Positions 17,093 through 26,451 of a stretch of DNA of 55,417 bases are shown one piece after another. The translations under genes were made by a program, and so were the position numbers. The notes beneath the pieces are model-generated. The model had not been told where the DNA came from. It saw only the letters and a list, made by a program, of their open reading frames with translations, and ran no database searches. Each line of letters starts with the position of its first letter. The first letter of the stretch is position 1. This stretch comes from CAIXSC01 sp046349915 (lineage in GTDB: Bacteria; Planctomycetota; Planctomycetia; Pirellulales; Pirellulaceae). Location: positions 1 to 55,417 of the forward strand of contig JAXMBL010000013.1 of assembly GCA_046349915.1 (NCBI GenBank), read 5' to 3'.

Positions 17093-17977
17093 ATGGACAA
17101 CGTCCCGTTTAGCTTGCAATCACTCAATGCATGGTTTGTGCGAGCGACGTTGACGACGTCACTGACGCTGTTGTGCACGGGATGTTCGTTCAGTTACAAG
17201 CCTGAACCTGACGGCGGCGGCGGGCAAGCGACGTCCGAACGTGGAGCGGAGAGTGGCAGCGAACTGGCCTCCAAGGACAGCTCGAAGGCCGATAGTCCGC
17301 AAGTAGCTAGTCCGCAAGCACCAATCGCTTCGAGCGAAAAGCCCGCCGGCGAATCGCCCAGTGCCGAAGGATCTGCCAAGGAGCAGCCGGAACCCGAGAC
17401 GCCTGCCGCGGACAAGACAGCGCCCGAGAAAACAGACTCGCCGGCGGAAGGGAAGGTCGCGGCGGGAGGGGCGGAGGGTTCGCGTGAGAAGCCAAGCGAA
17501 CCGCCGACAACGGGTAGGCCGATGTCGCCCGCGAAGCGCGATCTCTTGCAGATCGAATCCACATCGCGCGGCCGCACGCGGGAGAACGGCGTTGAGTTGA
17601 TAACGTTCGACGACCTGAATCTCGGGATGCAGGCCGACATGGTGTTCCGCGACTTCTTGTTGACCGATCGCGCCCGCGAACTCGATGGCCAAAAAGTGCG
17701 GATCGTCGGCTACATGGATGGCGGCGTATCGCAGCAGAAGGGGATCAAAGAGTTCGTGTTGTTGAAGAACACCGAATGCAAATTTGGGGCGGGGGGGCAA
17801 GCGGACCACTTACTGCGAGTGTTGTTGCAGGACGGAGTGACGGTCGACTACACCCGGTTCGGCGCTCTACAAATCGAAGGGGTGCTCAAGATCAGCCCGT
17901 TCAACGGACCCGATGGCAATACGTGGTCGGTGTACGACCTTTTGGGTAATAGTGCAAAACCGATCAAGAAGAAGTAG
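17093..17977 (+). CDS. Putative lipoprotein with DUF3299-like domain
   Basis: 294 residues. LTLLCTGCSF around residues 22-31 is a lipobox with the modified Cys, so the protein is probably lipid-anchored. A low-complexity linker of about 110 residues rich in Ser, Pro, Glu, Lys and Ala follows. The folded part (from about residue 160) contains DGQKVRIVGYMDGG and FVLLKNTECKFGAGGQADHL, matching the DUF3299 pattern of the upstream gene. The three genes 15175-17977 run in one direction with 34-36 base gaps and look like one operon for an envelope function. Confidence 0.65.
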   Translation: MDNVPFSLQSLNAWFVRATLTTSLTLLCTGCSFSYKPEPDGGGGQATSERGAESGSELASKDSSKADSPQVASPQAPIASSEKPAGESPSAEGSAKEQPEPETPAADKTAPEKTDSPAEGKVAAGGAEGSREKPSEPPTTGRPMSPAKRDLLQIESTSRGRTRENGVELITFDDLNLGMQADMVFRDFLLTDRARELDGQKVRIVGYMDGGVSQQKGIKEFVLLKNTECKFGAGGQADHLLRVLLQDGVTVDYTRFGALQIEGVLKISPFNGPDGNTWSVYDLLGNSAKPIKKK

Positions 17978-18013
17978 TTCGGCCCGTGTCCACTGCTCGA
18001 TGGGATCATTGCC

Positions 18014-18258
18014 ATGCTGGCTTGTTACCTATTGCTCAAGGGACCTGAAGGTTTGCCGCTAATGGAAGAACTGTTCTTGGCGAATACGAAGTCCGATTAC
18101 GCCGACACTTATGCGGCGATCATGGCTTTACGATTCCATGGCAACGATGTGAAGGTGATCCCCAAGCAACGAGTGGTTCAATCCATGAGGATATGACTCA
18201 ATCGTCCCAATCTGGCCGATCTCGTGATTCCCGATCTGGCTCGTTGGGAAGACTGGGC
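18014..18258 (+). pseudogene. Truncated duplicate of the CPFC-motif protein gene
   Basis: Residues MLACYLLLKGPEGLPLMEEL through KQRVVQSMRI match the middle of the 15175-16341 product closely. An in-frame TGA replaces the Met codon of that gene, after which LNRPNLADLVIPDLARWEDW continues the match. Nothing corresponds to the first 240 or last 50 residues. It appears to be the relic of a tandem duplication, cut off where the sigma factor gene begins. Confidence 0.8.
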
Positions 18259-18268
18259 GAGAGTCAGA

Positions 18269-19000
18269 TCATCCGAGTGCGGCGAAAAGGTAGGCCAGTT
18301 CCTCATCAATCTCTTGGGAACTCGTAACGGTCTGCGCGATTTCCTCGCGCAAGAGTTCGCCGCAACGCTTGCGCATGCGATGGATCGCCACTTTGACCGC
18401 CGATTCGCTGACGCCTAGTTCCTGAGCCAGTTGGTCGTACGACTTGCCGCCGGTTCCTCCCATGAGAGTTTCCCGCAACGCCTCAAACCAATGACCTCGA
18501 CCCGATTCGACATGTTGAGCGCGCAGGCGATCGATACTGCGTTCCAAAATGGTGAGCGCCCAACGACGATCAAAGATTCGTTCCGGAGTTAACTGGTCGA
18601 TCGGTTCGCGCAAGTATCGCTGTTCCCCACTCTCCCAATCCAGCGACTCGATCACTCGCCCGCCGCCTCGTCGATCCGCTCGCTCGTATCGCTGACGGTT
18701 GGCCAGAAAGTTCGCCAAAGATGCCAACAGGAAGGCTCGGAACCGACCACGATTGGGATCCGCCAGTCGCAATCGATCCTTCTCCAGCAGTGTCGCGAAG
18801 AACTCCTGAGTTAAGTCGCGAGCATCCTCGGGCGAGAGACCGCGACGTCGCACATAGGCATACAGCGGATACCAATAGTGCTCGCATAAAGTCTCCAGCG
18901 CTGCGGCCGATTCGGGCGAATCGCGACGACCTGCCGCGGCGACGAGACTCCAACGAGTGGTCGCGAAGTCACGCCGTTCCAGCCCCTTGCCGCTCGACAT
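18269..19000 (-). CDS. ECF-type RNA polymerase sigma factor, planctomycete group
   Basis: A 243-residue sigma factor. The N-terminal FATTRWSLV is a hallmark of a planctomycete ECF group. Region 2 is LCEHYWYPLYAYVRRRG with SPEDARDLTQEFFATLL; region 4 is the HTH YDQLAQELGVSESAVKVAIH followed by RMRKRCGELLREEI. It would bind RNA polymerase core and direct it to a specific promoter set. No anti-sigma factor or Ser/Thr kinase gene, the common partners of this group, is adjacent. It stands alone between repeats and the duplicated gene relic. Confidence 0.9.
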   Translation of the reverse strand: MSSGKGLERRDFATTRWSLVAAAGRRDSPESAAALETLCEHYWYPLYAYVRRRGLSPEDARDLTQEFFATLLEKDRLRLADPNRGRFRAFLLASLANFLANRQRYERADRRGGGRVIESLDWESGEQRYLREPIDQLTPERIFDRRWALTILERSIDRLRAQHVESGRGHWFEALRETLMGGTGGKSYDQLAQELGVSESAVKVAIHRMRKRCGELLREEIAQTVTSSQEIDEELAYLFAALG

Positions 19001-19023
19001 CGCCAGTGCACCTCTTCTCCCAT

Positions 19024-19063
19024 GTACGACGGACTATGTACGACGGACTTCTAGTCCGTCGCC
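19024..19063. repeat. REP-like palindromes, copy 2
   Basis: GTACGACGGACT occurs twice in succession, the second time completed by AGTCCGTCGCC. It sits just upstream of the sigma factor start. Confidence 0.7.
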
Positions 19064-19100
19064 TGAGTTCTTCGCCCGGCGATTATAGAGCATCCATCGT

Positions 19101-19310
19101 CCTACAACGCAACTTGGCTGTCGGCGTTGGGCGCTCGTGGGCCACGTGGCTTACCGCTCGCGAAGCGAGCGGGCTACGACCGTACGACGGACTTCCAGTC
19201 CGTCGCGCGGCGATTTTTGAGGATCAATCGGTCTACGACGCAACTTGGCTGTCGGCGTTGGGCGCTCGTGGGCCACGTGGCTGACCGCTCGCGAAGCGAG
19301 CGGGCTACTA
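19101..19310. repeat. Direct repeat of 80 bp around a REP-like palindrome
   Basis: Positions 19101-19180 and 19231-19310 are nearly identical; both contain the palindrome CCGCTCGCGAAGCGAGCGGG. The REP-like palindrome copy 3 lies between them at 19182-19207. No gene is present in 19021-19317. Such units are typical of planctomycete intergenic DNA and may act as convergent transcription ends. Confidence 0.75.
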
Positions 19311-19317
19311 CACCCAC

Positions 19318-20994
19318 TCAATGAGTCGCCCAGCGCTTCTCCAACTGTCTAGCCAGATAGCCCAGGGGCACCGACATCAGCAAATAAAGCGCGGCGGTCG
19401 CCAGCCCAATCTCCAAGTACTTCAGACTTGACTTCGACAACATCTGATATTGCTTCGTCAACTCGATGATGCCAATGGTCGAAACGAGACTGGTATCCTT
19501 GAATAACGCCACGAAGTCATTGGTCACGGGCGGCGTGATGACTCGCAATGCCTGCGGCAAAATCACTCGGCGGAAGGTCGTCACTCGCGACATACCCAGC
19601 GATGCGGCCGCTTCCCACTGGCCTGCCGGAATCGACGAGAGACCTCCGCGGTAAATCTCCGCCTCGTACGCGGCGTAGTTCAGCCCGAATGCCAAGATCG
19701 CAACCGTGAAGTCACTCGGCTTGAACGAAATGCCCCACTGGGCTTGCTCGAGTAGCGAAGGGATCGCGTAGTACAACAAGTACAGCAGCAAGAGAACCGG
19801 TATGCCGCGGAAAAATTCGACGTAGCTGATCGCCAGCCAACGGAGCGGCGGTGGACCGTAAAGACGGGCGAGAGCGATGAACAGTCCCAGGAACATGGCC
19901 AGCGCCATGCTGCACGTGGAAACTTCGATCGTGACGAGCGCCGAGTAGCAGAGGAGCGGGAAGTAGCGACGGAAAGTCAGTCGTTCACTGGTTTCGGCCA
20001 GTATGTTCCCGGCGGCGGGACCGGCGCCCATGCCCGCTGACGCCGCACTTCCAGACTCCGTGTCGTTGGTCGCTTGATATGGATCGTCGGCCGACAGTGA
20101 TTCCTGGTCGGGCGTCCATAACTGCCATTTCTCGTAGATCTCTTTCAGCTTGCCCTCGCGGGCGAGCGTTAGAATGGCCTGGTCAAATTGTTTCGCTAGC
20201 GATTCTTGGTCCTTGCGAAAGGCCACCGCATAGTGGCCACGCTCCAGCGGTTGACCGACAAACTGAAGCTTGGGGTTGGGGCGAGCGTAGTAGAGCGCGA
20301 TGGGGAGATCCATCAACACGGCGTCGATGCGGCCGAGCACCAAGTTCTGATACGGTTCTGCTTGACCGTCGTAGAACTTCGACTCGATGCCCATCCGCTC
20401 CAGCAGTCGAGATGCCGCCGTTTCGCCTAAGGTGCCCACGGTGGCGTTGAGCGTCTGGCAGTCGGCGAGCGACTTGATGCGAGCGTCGTCCTTGCGCGTG
20501 ACTAACTGCAGGTGATAGACGTAATAGGGACGCGAGAATCGCAATCGCTTCGCTCGATCGGGCGTCACTTCCAAGCCATTCATGGCGAAGTCGAAGTCGC
20601 GGCGCTCCAAGCCGGACACCAACGAATCGTAGTTGTACTGATGAAATTCGATCGGCCGCTTCAATTGCTCGGCAATCGCTTTCGTCAGATCGACCTCGAA
20701 TCCCAGATTGCGATTGGGATCATCCGGGTCTTTGAACAGGTAAGGCGCACCCCCTTCCGCGTCCGCGGCCCAATGCAGCGGAGCAGTCTCGGAGGGTTGG
20801 GCGGCGAGTCGAGCGGCGGGTAGACTCGCCAAGACGCTTGCCACCACGCTTGCCACCACCCACGGAATCCAACGCGAGTTCCAGCCGAGCAGGATTTGGG
20901 CGGCGAGCGTGAGCCAACTCGAAATGGCGGCTCCGATCGAACTCACTCCAGTCGCACATGCTGGATTTCGTGACGCACGAGCCATTCGAGCCAT
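19318..20994 (-). CDS. Amino-acid ABC transporter: substrate-binding protein fused to permease
   Basis: 558 residues. After a signal/anchor near residues 38-65 comes a family-3 periplasmic binding domain (about 70-320) with APYLFKDPDD, LGFEVDLTKAIAEQLKR, FDFAMNGLEVTPDRAKRLRF and LADCQTLNATVGTLGETAA. A linker leads to a GlnP/HisM-type permease with membrane segments and the EAA loop EAAASLGMSRVTTFRRVILP. Fused forms of GlnH and GlnP are known. The matching ATPase gene is not next to it, so it must be encoded elsewhere. Likely substrate: polar amino acids. Confidence 0.85.
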   Translation of the reverse strand: MARMARASRNPACATGVSSIGAAISSWLTLAAQILLGWNSRWIPWVVASVVASVLASLPAARLAAQPSETAPLHWAADAEGGAPYLFKDPDDPNRNLGFEVDLTKAIAEQLKRPIEFHQYNYDSLVSGLERRDFDFAMNGLEVTPDRAKRLRFSRPYYVYHLQLVTRKDDARIKSLADCQTLNATVGTLGETAASRLLERMGIESKFYDGQAEPYQNLVLGRIDAVLMDLPIALYYARPNPKLQFVGQPLERGHYAVAFRKDQESLAKQFDQAILTLAREGKLKEIYEKWQLWTPDQESLSADDPYQATNDTESGSAASAGMGAGPAAGNILAETSERLTFRRYFPLLCYSALVTIEVSTCSMALAMFLGLFIALARLYGPPPLRWLAISYVEFFRGIPVLLLLYLLYYAIPSLLEQAQWGISFKPSDFTVAILAFGLNYAAYEAEIYRGGLSSIPAGQWEAAASLGMSRVTTFRRVILPQALRVITPPVTNDFVALFKDTSLVSTIGIIELTKQYQMLSKSSLKYLEIGLATAALYLLMSVPLGYLARQLEKRWATH

Positions 20995-21236
20995 CCTTCC
21001 TGTTCTTCGGTCAGTTCTAGTTCGGCTTTCGCCTCGGCATCCAGCGGCGAGACGACACGGACGACAAGTTCATCTAGCCACACGCGGGCGTCTTCCAGAC
21101 GGATCCAGTATTCGTTGCGACCCAAAGGCGGCACGCCCGGTTCGCCGCCAGGAGTCATGAAATAGGCGATGTCGGTGCGGAATCGATCGGGCATCCGGTA
21201 GGGAGGCAAGGATTTATCAACAGCGTGCACAAGCAT
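20943..21236 (-). CDS. Hypothetical protein, 97 residues
   Basis: A small acidic soluble protein with WIRLEDARVWLDELVVRVVS in the middle and an LTEEQEGWLEWLVRHEIQHV end. Not recognised. It overlaps the start of the transporter gene by 52 bases on the same strand, which suggests that either the transporter starts further downstream or the two are translationally coupled. The start region (LVHAVDKSLPPYRMPDRFR) looks like real protein. Confidence 0.6.
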   Translation of the reverse strand: MLVHAVDKSLPPYRMPDRFRTDIAYFMTPGGEPGVPPLGRNEYWIRLEDARVWLDELVVRVVSPLDAEAKAELELTEEQEGWLEWLVRHEIQHVRLE

Positions 21237-21361
21237 TGCGGAACCAACCAGGAAAGCGACAGATGGCCGAAACGGCGGACGGCCGTCATTCTAGTCGCCA
21301 TTCCGCACAAACTGTAGGATGCCCGCTAGTTATCGGTTCGTTTTGATAGGGATCGTGCTCC

Positions 21362-22468
21362 ATGCCCGTTGAACCTCTCGACCTACGACGTCTGCGAGTG
21401 CTGCCGCTGGCACGACGCGAACATTTAACTCGCGCTCAAGAAATACTGATCGATCCCGCCGCTCCTCCGCCCGCGATCGATGCGCGAAATACGGAACTGG
21501 TCGATCAGTGCGCCGAGCGAATCCGGAACGCTCGCGGTCGCGGCGCGTCGGTCATGCTGATCTACGGAGCTCACCTCCTGCGTAACGGAGCGGCTCGCAT
21601 CCTTGAATGCCTGATGGCCCAGGGACACCTCACTCATCTCGCCACGAACGGCGCGGGCACGATCCACGACTGGGAATATGCCTGGTATGGAGCGTCGACT
21701 GAAAGCGTCGAAATGAACGTCGCTCGCGGGACCTTCGGGACGTGGGACGAGACGGCGGTGAACATCCACCGAGCGATCATGGCCGGAGCACTCGATGGAC
21801 TCGGCTACGGTCGCTCGCTCGGAAAACTGATCTGGGAAGATGGAGTGACGCTGCCGCCGACCGACCAACTGGCCTCGGCAATCTCCGCCGACTCCGCTCA
21901 CCCCTTGGCCGGCGCTCGCGTCGATCTACTGAAAGCGATGCGGGAGTTTGGCTGGCAACCCGGCCGAACGGTCGTCGATCATCGCTGGAAAGAAGCCTCG
22001 ATCCTCGCTCATGCGTTCCGCCATCACGTGCCGGTGACTGTTCATCCGGGCATTGGCTATGACATCATCTCGAATCATCCGGTCTTTTCCGGATCGGCAA
22101 TTGGACGCGCCGCCGAATGGGACTTCAAGCTGTTCGGCGGGTCGGTGGATCAGTTGGACGGAGGCGTCGTATTGTCGGTCGGATCGGCAATCATGGGACC
22201 GCAGGTATTCGAGAAGAGCATTAGCTGCGTCAACAACCTGCGTCTACAGTCCGCTCGACCGATCGTCCACGACCACTCGATCTTCGTCGTCGACCTGCAA
22301 GATGGCGGTCAGTGGGATTGGACACGCGGCGAACCGCCCAAAACGAATCCCGCCTACTATCTGCGGTTCTGCAAGAGCTTCTCGCGGATGGGCGGGAAGA
22401 TGCACTACTTACAGTGCGATAACTTGGCGTTCGTCCATCAACTTTGGACGAGACTGAGCAAGCCGTAA
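21362..22468 (+). CDS. Conserved hypothetical protein, possibly deoxyhypusine-synthase-like
   Basis: A 368-residue soluble protein. SVMLIYGAHLLRNGAARIL, then LATNGAGTIHDWEYAWYGAS and NVARGTFGTWDET around residues 70-140 form a glycine-rich Rossmann-like region. A later block, HVPVTVHPGIGYDIISNHP, could be a second nucleotide-facing segment. The pattern recalls bacterial proteins with a DHS-like NAD-binding fold, but the deoxyhypusine synthase active Lys is not identified, so I give no reaction. It stands alone and is well preserved. Confidence 0.6.
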   Translation: MPVEPLDLRRLRVLPLARREHLTRAQEILIDPAAPPPAIDARNTELVDQCAERIRNARGRGASVMLIYGAHLLRNGAARILECLMAQGHLTHLATNGAGTIHDWEYAWYGASTESVEMNVARGTFGTWDETAVNIHRAIMAGALDGLGYGRSLGKLIWEDGVTLPPTDQLASAISADSAHPLAGARVDLLKAMREFGWQPGRTVVDHRWKEASILAHAFRHHVPVTVHPGIGYDIISNHPVFSGSAIGRAAEWDFKLFGGSVDQLDGGVVLSVGSAIMGPQVFEKSISCVNNLRLQSARPIVHDHSIFVVDLQDGGQWDWTRGEPPKTNPAYYLRFCKSFSRMGGKMHYLQCDNLAFVHQLWTRLSKP

Positions 22469-22589
22469 GGCAGCCGGTCGAACAAACTACCAGCAGCCCC
22501 ACTCTCCTGCTCCACCGTCAGGCGACGGTGGAGAAGACCGGGATCATGGGCCTCCTCAGTAGCAGGCCCAGTGAAAACTGCTGGGAAGA

Positions 22590-23162
22590 CTACTTCTTCA
22601 AAGCGCCTTCGATAGCCTTGACCAGCGCGTCGTCGTCGGGACCAACCGACGAGGGATATCGGCCGAGGACCGAGCCGTCGCGGCCAATCAGGAACTTCTC
22701 GAAGTTCCACTTCACCGGTCCGGCGCCCTTCGGCTTAGCGTCGACCGCGGTCAGTTCCTTATAGAACGAGCAGGCGCCCGAGCCGTTGACGTCTACCTTT
22801 TCCAGCAAGTCGAACGAGACGCTGTACTTGGTCTTGCAGAACTCGGCGATGTCGTCCGACGATCCGGGCTCTTGAGCGCCGAATTGATTGCAGGGGACGC
22901 CGAGGACGACGAGTCCATCCTTGCCGTACTTGTCGTGCAAAGCTTGCAGGCCCTTGTACTGCGGCGTATATCCGCAGCGGCTCGCCACATTCACGACCAA
23001 AATCACTTTGCCTTGGTACTGGGTCAGATCGACATCCTTGCCAGCCAAAGTCTTCATCTTATGGTTAAGCACGCCCGCGCCCTCCTTCTTCGCGGCGTCC
23101 GCCGCCCACACGCCACTCGCGCACAACGCCACAGCCACCGCCAACGCATACCATCGGGTCAT
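22590..23162 (-). CDS. Exported glutathione peroxidase (Cys type)
   Basis: 190 residues with a signal peptide (residues 1-20, ending VWAAD). The family motifs are all present: VNVASRCGYTPQY with the peroxidatic Cys, LVVLGVPCNQFGAQEPGS with the Gln, and VKWNFEKFLI with Trp and Asn. It reduces hydroperoxides; bacterial Cys-type members usually take electrons from thioredoxin rather than glutathione. Export suggests detoxification in the periplasm. No clear operon partner. Confidence 0.93.
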   Translation of the reverse strand: MTRWYALAVAVALCASGVWAADAAKKEGAGVLNHKMKTLAGKDVDLTQYQGKVILVVNVASRCGYTPQYKGLQALHDKYGKDGLVVLGVPCNQFGAQEPGSSDDIAEFCKTKYSVSFDLLEKVDVNGSGACSFYKELTAVDAKPKGAGPVKWNFEKFLIGRDGSVLGRYPSSVGPDDDALVKAIEGALKK

Positions 23163-23442
23163 GGGTACTTTCTCCGAAACTCGAGTTGAAACAACCGATC
23201 AACGTGTATTGTTAGGTGCGGACCGACCAAATAGCAAGGGACGGAAGCGGTCGAATGTCAGCATTGCGCGGCGAAATTCAGCCGCATCTCCTGGCGCATC
23301 CAAGGCGCATTCCGAGCCCGCAGCCCATCCATCGACCGTTCGGCGCTTTACCTGACGCATGCGATGGACTATCACAAGGTGGCGACGCGAACGGAACGTC
23401 CCGCCTCGTCGCATCCCACCTCCAGCCCTACGTGACCTCGCC

Positions 23443-24348
23443 ATGAAAAGTTCGACACTCGCCCCCGTTCGCTCTGCGTTCAGTTGTCCGACCGACGCGG
23501 TTCAAACTTCGTTCTCGTTTCGCTCCCTACGCAGCTTGCTGATCGCGAGCGCGTTGCTGGGGCACTTCGGAGTGCGAGCGATGGCGGCCGAACCGCCCAA
23601 GCCGCTCAAGGTGCTGCTGATTGCCGGCGGCTGCTGCCACGAGTACGACAAGCAAACCGCAATCCTGAAGACAGGATTGGAAGCTCGCGCACATGTGATG
23701 GTCGAGATCGACTACAACCCCGATCGCACCACTCGTGCTCGGTTTGCTCGCTATGAGCAAGCCGACTGGGCCGACGCCTACGACGTGATCATCCACGACG
23801 AATGCACGTCGGATGTCAAGGAAATGCCCTACGTCCAGCGAATCCTGGATGCTCATCGGCGAGGCAAGCCGGCAGTGAACTTACATTGCGCGATGCACTG
23901 CTACCGTACAGGGACCGACGATTGGTTCAAGTTCCTCGGACTCCATTCCACGGGCCACGGTCCGCAGAAGCCGATCGCCGTCAAGCATGTCGACAAGGAG
24001 CATCCGATCACCAAGACGCTTCAGGATTGGACGACGGTCAACGAAGAGCTGTACAACAACGTGCGGTTGTTCGACACGGCTCGCCCGTTGGCTCGAGGAA
24101 TCCAGGACACAGGCAAGAAGGTAGACGACTACGTTGTGACCTGGGTGAACGAGTACGGTTCGACTCGCGTCTTCTGCACCACCTTGGGGCACAATACGGC
24201 GACGGTCTCCGACCCGAAGTATCTCGAGCTGGTGACTCGCGGGCTGCTGTGGTCGTGCGACAAACTGAACGACCAGTACCTCAAGCCGACCCCCGCGGCG
24301 ACCCCAGCCGCCGAAGGTCCGCAGCCCACTCCCGCCAAGCGACCGTAG
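23443..24348 (+). CDS. Secreted ThuA-like domain protein
   Basis: 301 residues. A long N-region with a hydrophobic stretch (about residues 28-49) ending in AMAAEP is a probable signal peptide. The ThuA-like fold follows: LKVLLIAGGCCHEYDKQTA, YDVIIHDECTSDVKEMPYV, KPAVNLHCAMHCYR and VFCTTLGHNTATVSDPKYLE. ThuA-like proteins have a glutamine-amidotransferase-like fold and are linked to sugar metabolism; planctomycetes have many secreted copies. The C-terminal tail is Pro/Ala-rich. ATG at 23443 is used because the signal peptide starts there. Confidence 0.85.
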   Translation: MKSSTLAPVRSAFSCPTDAVQTSFSFRSLRSLLIASALLGHFGVRAMAAEPPKPLKVLLIAGGCCHEYDKQTAILKTGLEARAHVMVEIDYNPDRTTRARFARYEQADWADAYDVIIHDECTSDVKEMPYVQRILDAHRRGKPAVNLHCAMHCYRTGTDDWFKFLGLHSTGHGPQKPIAVKHVDKEHPITKTLQDWTTVNEELYNNVRLFDTARPLARGIQDTGKKVDDYVVTWVNEYGSTRVFCTTLGHNTATVSDPKYLELVTRGLLWSCDKLNDQYLKPTPAATPAAEGPQPTPAKRP

Positions 24349-24354
24349 TAGTAG

Positions 24355-24579
24355 CCCGCATAAGTAGCCCGCTCACTTCGTGAGCGGACAGCCACGCGGC
24401 GAGCGAGCGCCCATCGCCGCCAGGTAATTCCCTTGGCGAACCGCTTTCAGGACGGTTGGTAACCCGTGGGGCAGGTTTTCAACCTGCTCGGCTGGCCGGT
24501 GAAATGCCGGGCAGGTTGAAAACCTGCCCCACCGCCGTTCTGCCTGCGCCGGACGCGACGGACTAGAAGTCCGTCGTAC
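24355..24579. repeat. Cluster of three different intergenic palindromes
   Basis: CCGCTCACTTCGTGAGCGG at about 24369-24387; a long pair GTGGGGCAGGTTTTCAACC and GGTTGAAAACCTGCCCCAC around 24469-24532 able to form a 20-base stem; and the REP-like palindrome copy 4 at 24555-24579. They lie between two convergent genes. Confidence 0.75.
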
Positions 24580-24598
24580 ATTGGTTCTCGCCGAGCGA

Positions 24599-25147
24599 TT
24601 ACTCGTCCGATTCCATGGTCCAGCTGCCGTCGTCCGAGATATGGAAGCGGCGTTCGAAAGTGCGGCCCATGTCGGCAGCCGAGCGGCGTTGACCGACGCT
24701 GTGCCAGGGACCCACTTCCTTCAACTCCGGCATGATCTCGACGATTTGTTCGACGAGCATTTCGGCCAGTCGAGCGACTCGCGAACCGGCGGCTCGTTCC
24801 TGGATCGCGGCGGCGGTCTTCATCAGCCGCACCATCCGAGCTCGTTCCATGATGGGACCCGACAAGGCTTCTTCCGACTCCACCAACAGCTCGGCAATCG
24901 GCACATCGAGCGCTCGTTGCCAGCGTTGCAAGTCGCTGATCTTGAGGTCTTGAGTCGACTGTTCTTGTTCACGCACCGTGCGGGCGTCGAGCCCGAGGTT
25001 GCGAGCGGCGCTGCGGAGCGAAACTCCCTCGCGACGCCGAATCTCTTGGATGCGGTGAAAACGCCGTTGCTTCGAGGCGTTTGCCGCTGCTCCATCTTCT
25101 TGTGAATTGGACCGCGCATGAAATACGTCAAATTCGACCGTAGCCAT
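24599..25147 (-). CDS. XRE-type helix-turn-helix regulator
   Basis: 182 residues. Residues about 32-66 (IQEIRRREGVSLRSAARNLG followed by LDARTVREQE) form an XRE-like HTH, followed by LQRWQRALDVPIAELLVESE, a common continuation of the domain in planctomycete regulators. The rest is helical (MVRLMKTAAAIQERAAGSRV) and may mediate dimerisation. AGGAGG stands 7 bases upstream of the ATG. Target genes cannot be inferred; the long upstream spacer could hold its own operator. Confidence 0.75.
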   Translation of the reverse strand: MATVEFDVFHARSNSQEDGAAANASKQRRFHRIQEIRRREGVSLRSAARNLGLDARTVREQEQSTQDLKISDLQRWQRALDVPIAELLVESEEALSGPIMERARMVRLMKTAAAIQERAAGSRVARLAEMLVEQIVEIMPELKEVGPWHSVGQRRSAADMGRTFERRFHISDDGSWTMESDE

Positions 25148-25677
25148 GAAAACCTCCTGTCCGTCTTCTCTAAACGGACTGCGACACCCAACCTGGTACT
25201 CGCGAGAGGTTCACCGACAGCCGCGCCTAGCGAATGCCACTAGCCGTCGCGCACGAGGGCGCAACAAACCAACTATGGATAGCGCAAATTGCGGACGATC
25301 GACCTGAATGGTCGTCTGACCCGAATGGTCACCTGGGGTGAAGACTCTCTGTTCCGGAAACCGACGCCTGTCGGTGGACTGTGTCCGGTTCCAGCGGACG
25401 CACCGGCTCTTTCCATCACGCCGCACCCTTGTGTCCCTAGCACAAGAGCACCCTGCTTGTGACCCCTGCAATCATGTTTGCCCATGATCACTGGTTTGCC
25501 TGTCACTCGCCTTGGCACATGAACTGACCCGCTGATGAGATTGGTCGTTCACGTGGCCGATGGAAGCCTCTTAATAAGCCGTATCAGGGCCACCAACGGC
25601 TATGATCTTACGATTCGCTTGCCAGAACTACAAGAGACAAGTCACAATTTTCTCAAATGCTTGTCAAGGAGGCTCAC
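25148..25677. other. Intergenic spacer between divergent genes
   Basis: About 530 bases separating the XRE regulator from the plus-strand operon. I see no gene or clear RNA element; both gene starts point away from it, so it must contain promoters for both. Confidence 0.5.
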
Positions 25678-26430
25678 ATGACTTGTCTCACTCCGCGAGA
25701 TTCGCGATCAAGCGACCGGCCTTTCAATTCCTGCGATCCCCTTGCACGGCCGTTGGAGACGGTGATAGCGATTGTGTGGCTGTTCGGCCTGGGCATAGGG
25801 CCGCTGAGCTTACCCGCTCAAACTGTAGACGCCGCGGAACCGGCGTCGCTGGTGGAATTGCAACGAGAAATCCGGCAAACGCTGCGCAAGGAAGCTCAGG
25901 CGACTACGCTTGTCGATCGGACGGCGGCCATCTATGAACTGTGTGCGCTTCATCGCGAAATAGTGGCTGATCCGCGGTTCCGGTCGCTCGAACTGCTGCA
26001 AGAAATGCGTCGCGAGGTGGCCAGTCGGTTGGTAAAGGTTCAAGCGGACCTGAAGCGGCGAATCCACCGCGAGCGGATCGAAAAGCGACCGCTCGATCCG
26101 CACGAGGAATTGCTGAGATCGATGGCGGATCACTGGTCGCTGATAGGTTCCGTTCAGGGGGGACCTGCTGAGTTTTGGGCGAGCCAGAGGTGGATTACGG
26201 GGGATGCGGTCGGTGGCGCGGGGCGAGGCGGCCAGGGAGTGCCAGATAACGGCCAGGGTTTAGTTGACTTGATCCAGGCGACGATTCATCCTGGGTTTTG
26301 GGATGTTCAGGGGGGACCCGGAACAATGATTTATTACTCACCCCTCAGGTGCCTCGTGGTCCGTGCCACGGCCGAGGTGCACGGGGATGTTGGAGGGCTA
26401 GTCCAAGGATTGCGGGCGGCTAATCCATAA
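25678..26430 (+). CDS. Secreted hypothetical protein of planctomycete type
   Basis: 250 residues. A hydrophobic segment around residues 28-48 ends in PAQTVDAAEP, a late signal peptide or anchor. A helical Arg/Glu-rich region follows (LVELQREIRQTLRKEAQATT), and the end is DLIQATIHPGFWDVQGGPGT with a beta domain containing VVRATAEVHGDVGGLVQGLR. That ending is, in my recollection, a recurring planctomycete signature of unknown function. AAGGAGG lies 5 bases before the ATG. It is 21 bases upstream of the adaptor gene and may belong to the exporter operon. Confidence 0.65.
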   Translation: MTCLTPRDSRSSDRPFNSCDPLARPLETVIAIVWLFGLGIGPLSLPAQTVDAAEPASLVELQREIRQTLRKEAQATTLVDRTAAIYELCALHREIVADPRFRSLELLQEMRREVASRLVKVQADLKRRIHRERIEKRPLDPHEELLRSMADHWSLIGSVQGGPAEFWASQRWITGDAVGGAGRGGQGVPDNGQGLVDLIQATIHPGFWDVQGGPGTMIYYSPLRCLVVRATAEVHGDVGGLVQGLRAANP

Positions 26431-26451
26431 AGGCTGGCATCGGGGCACTGC

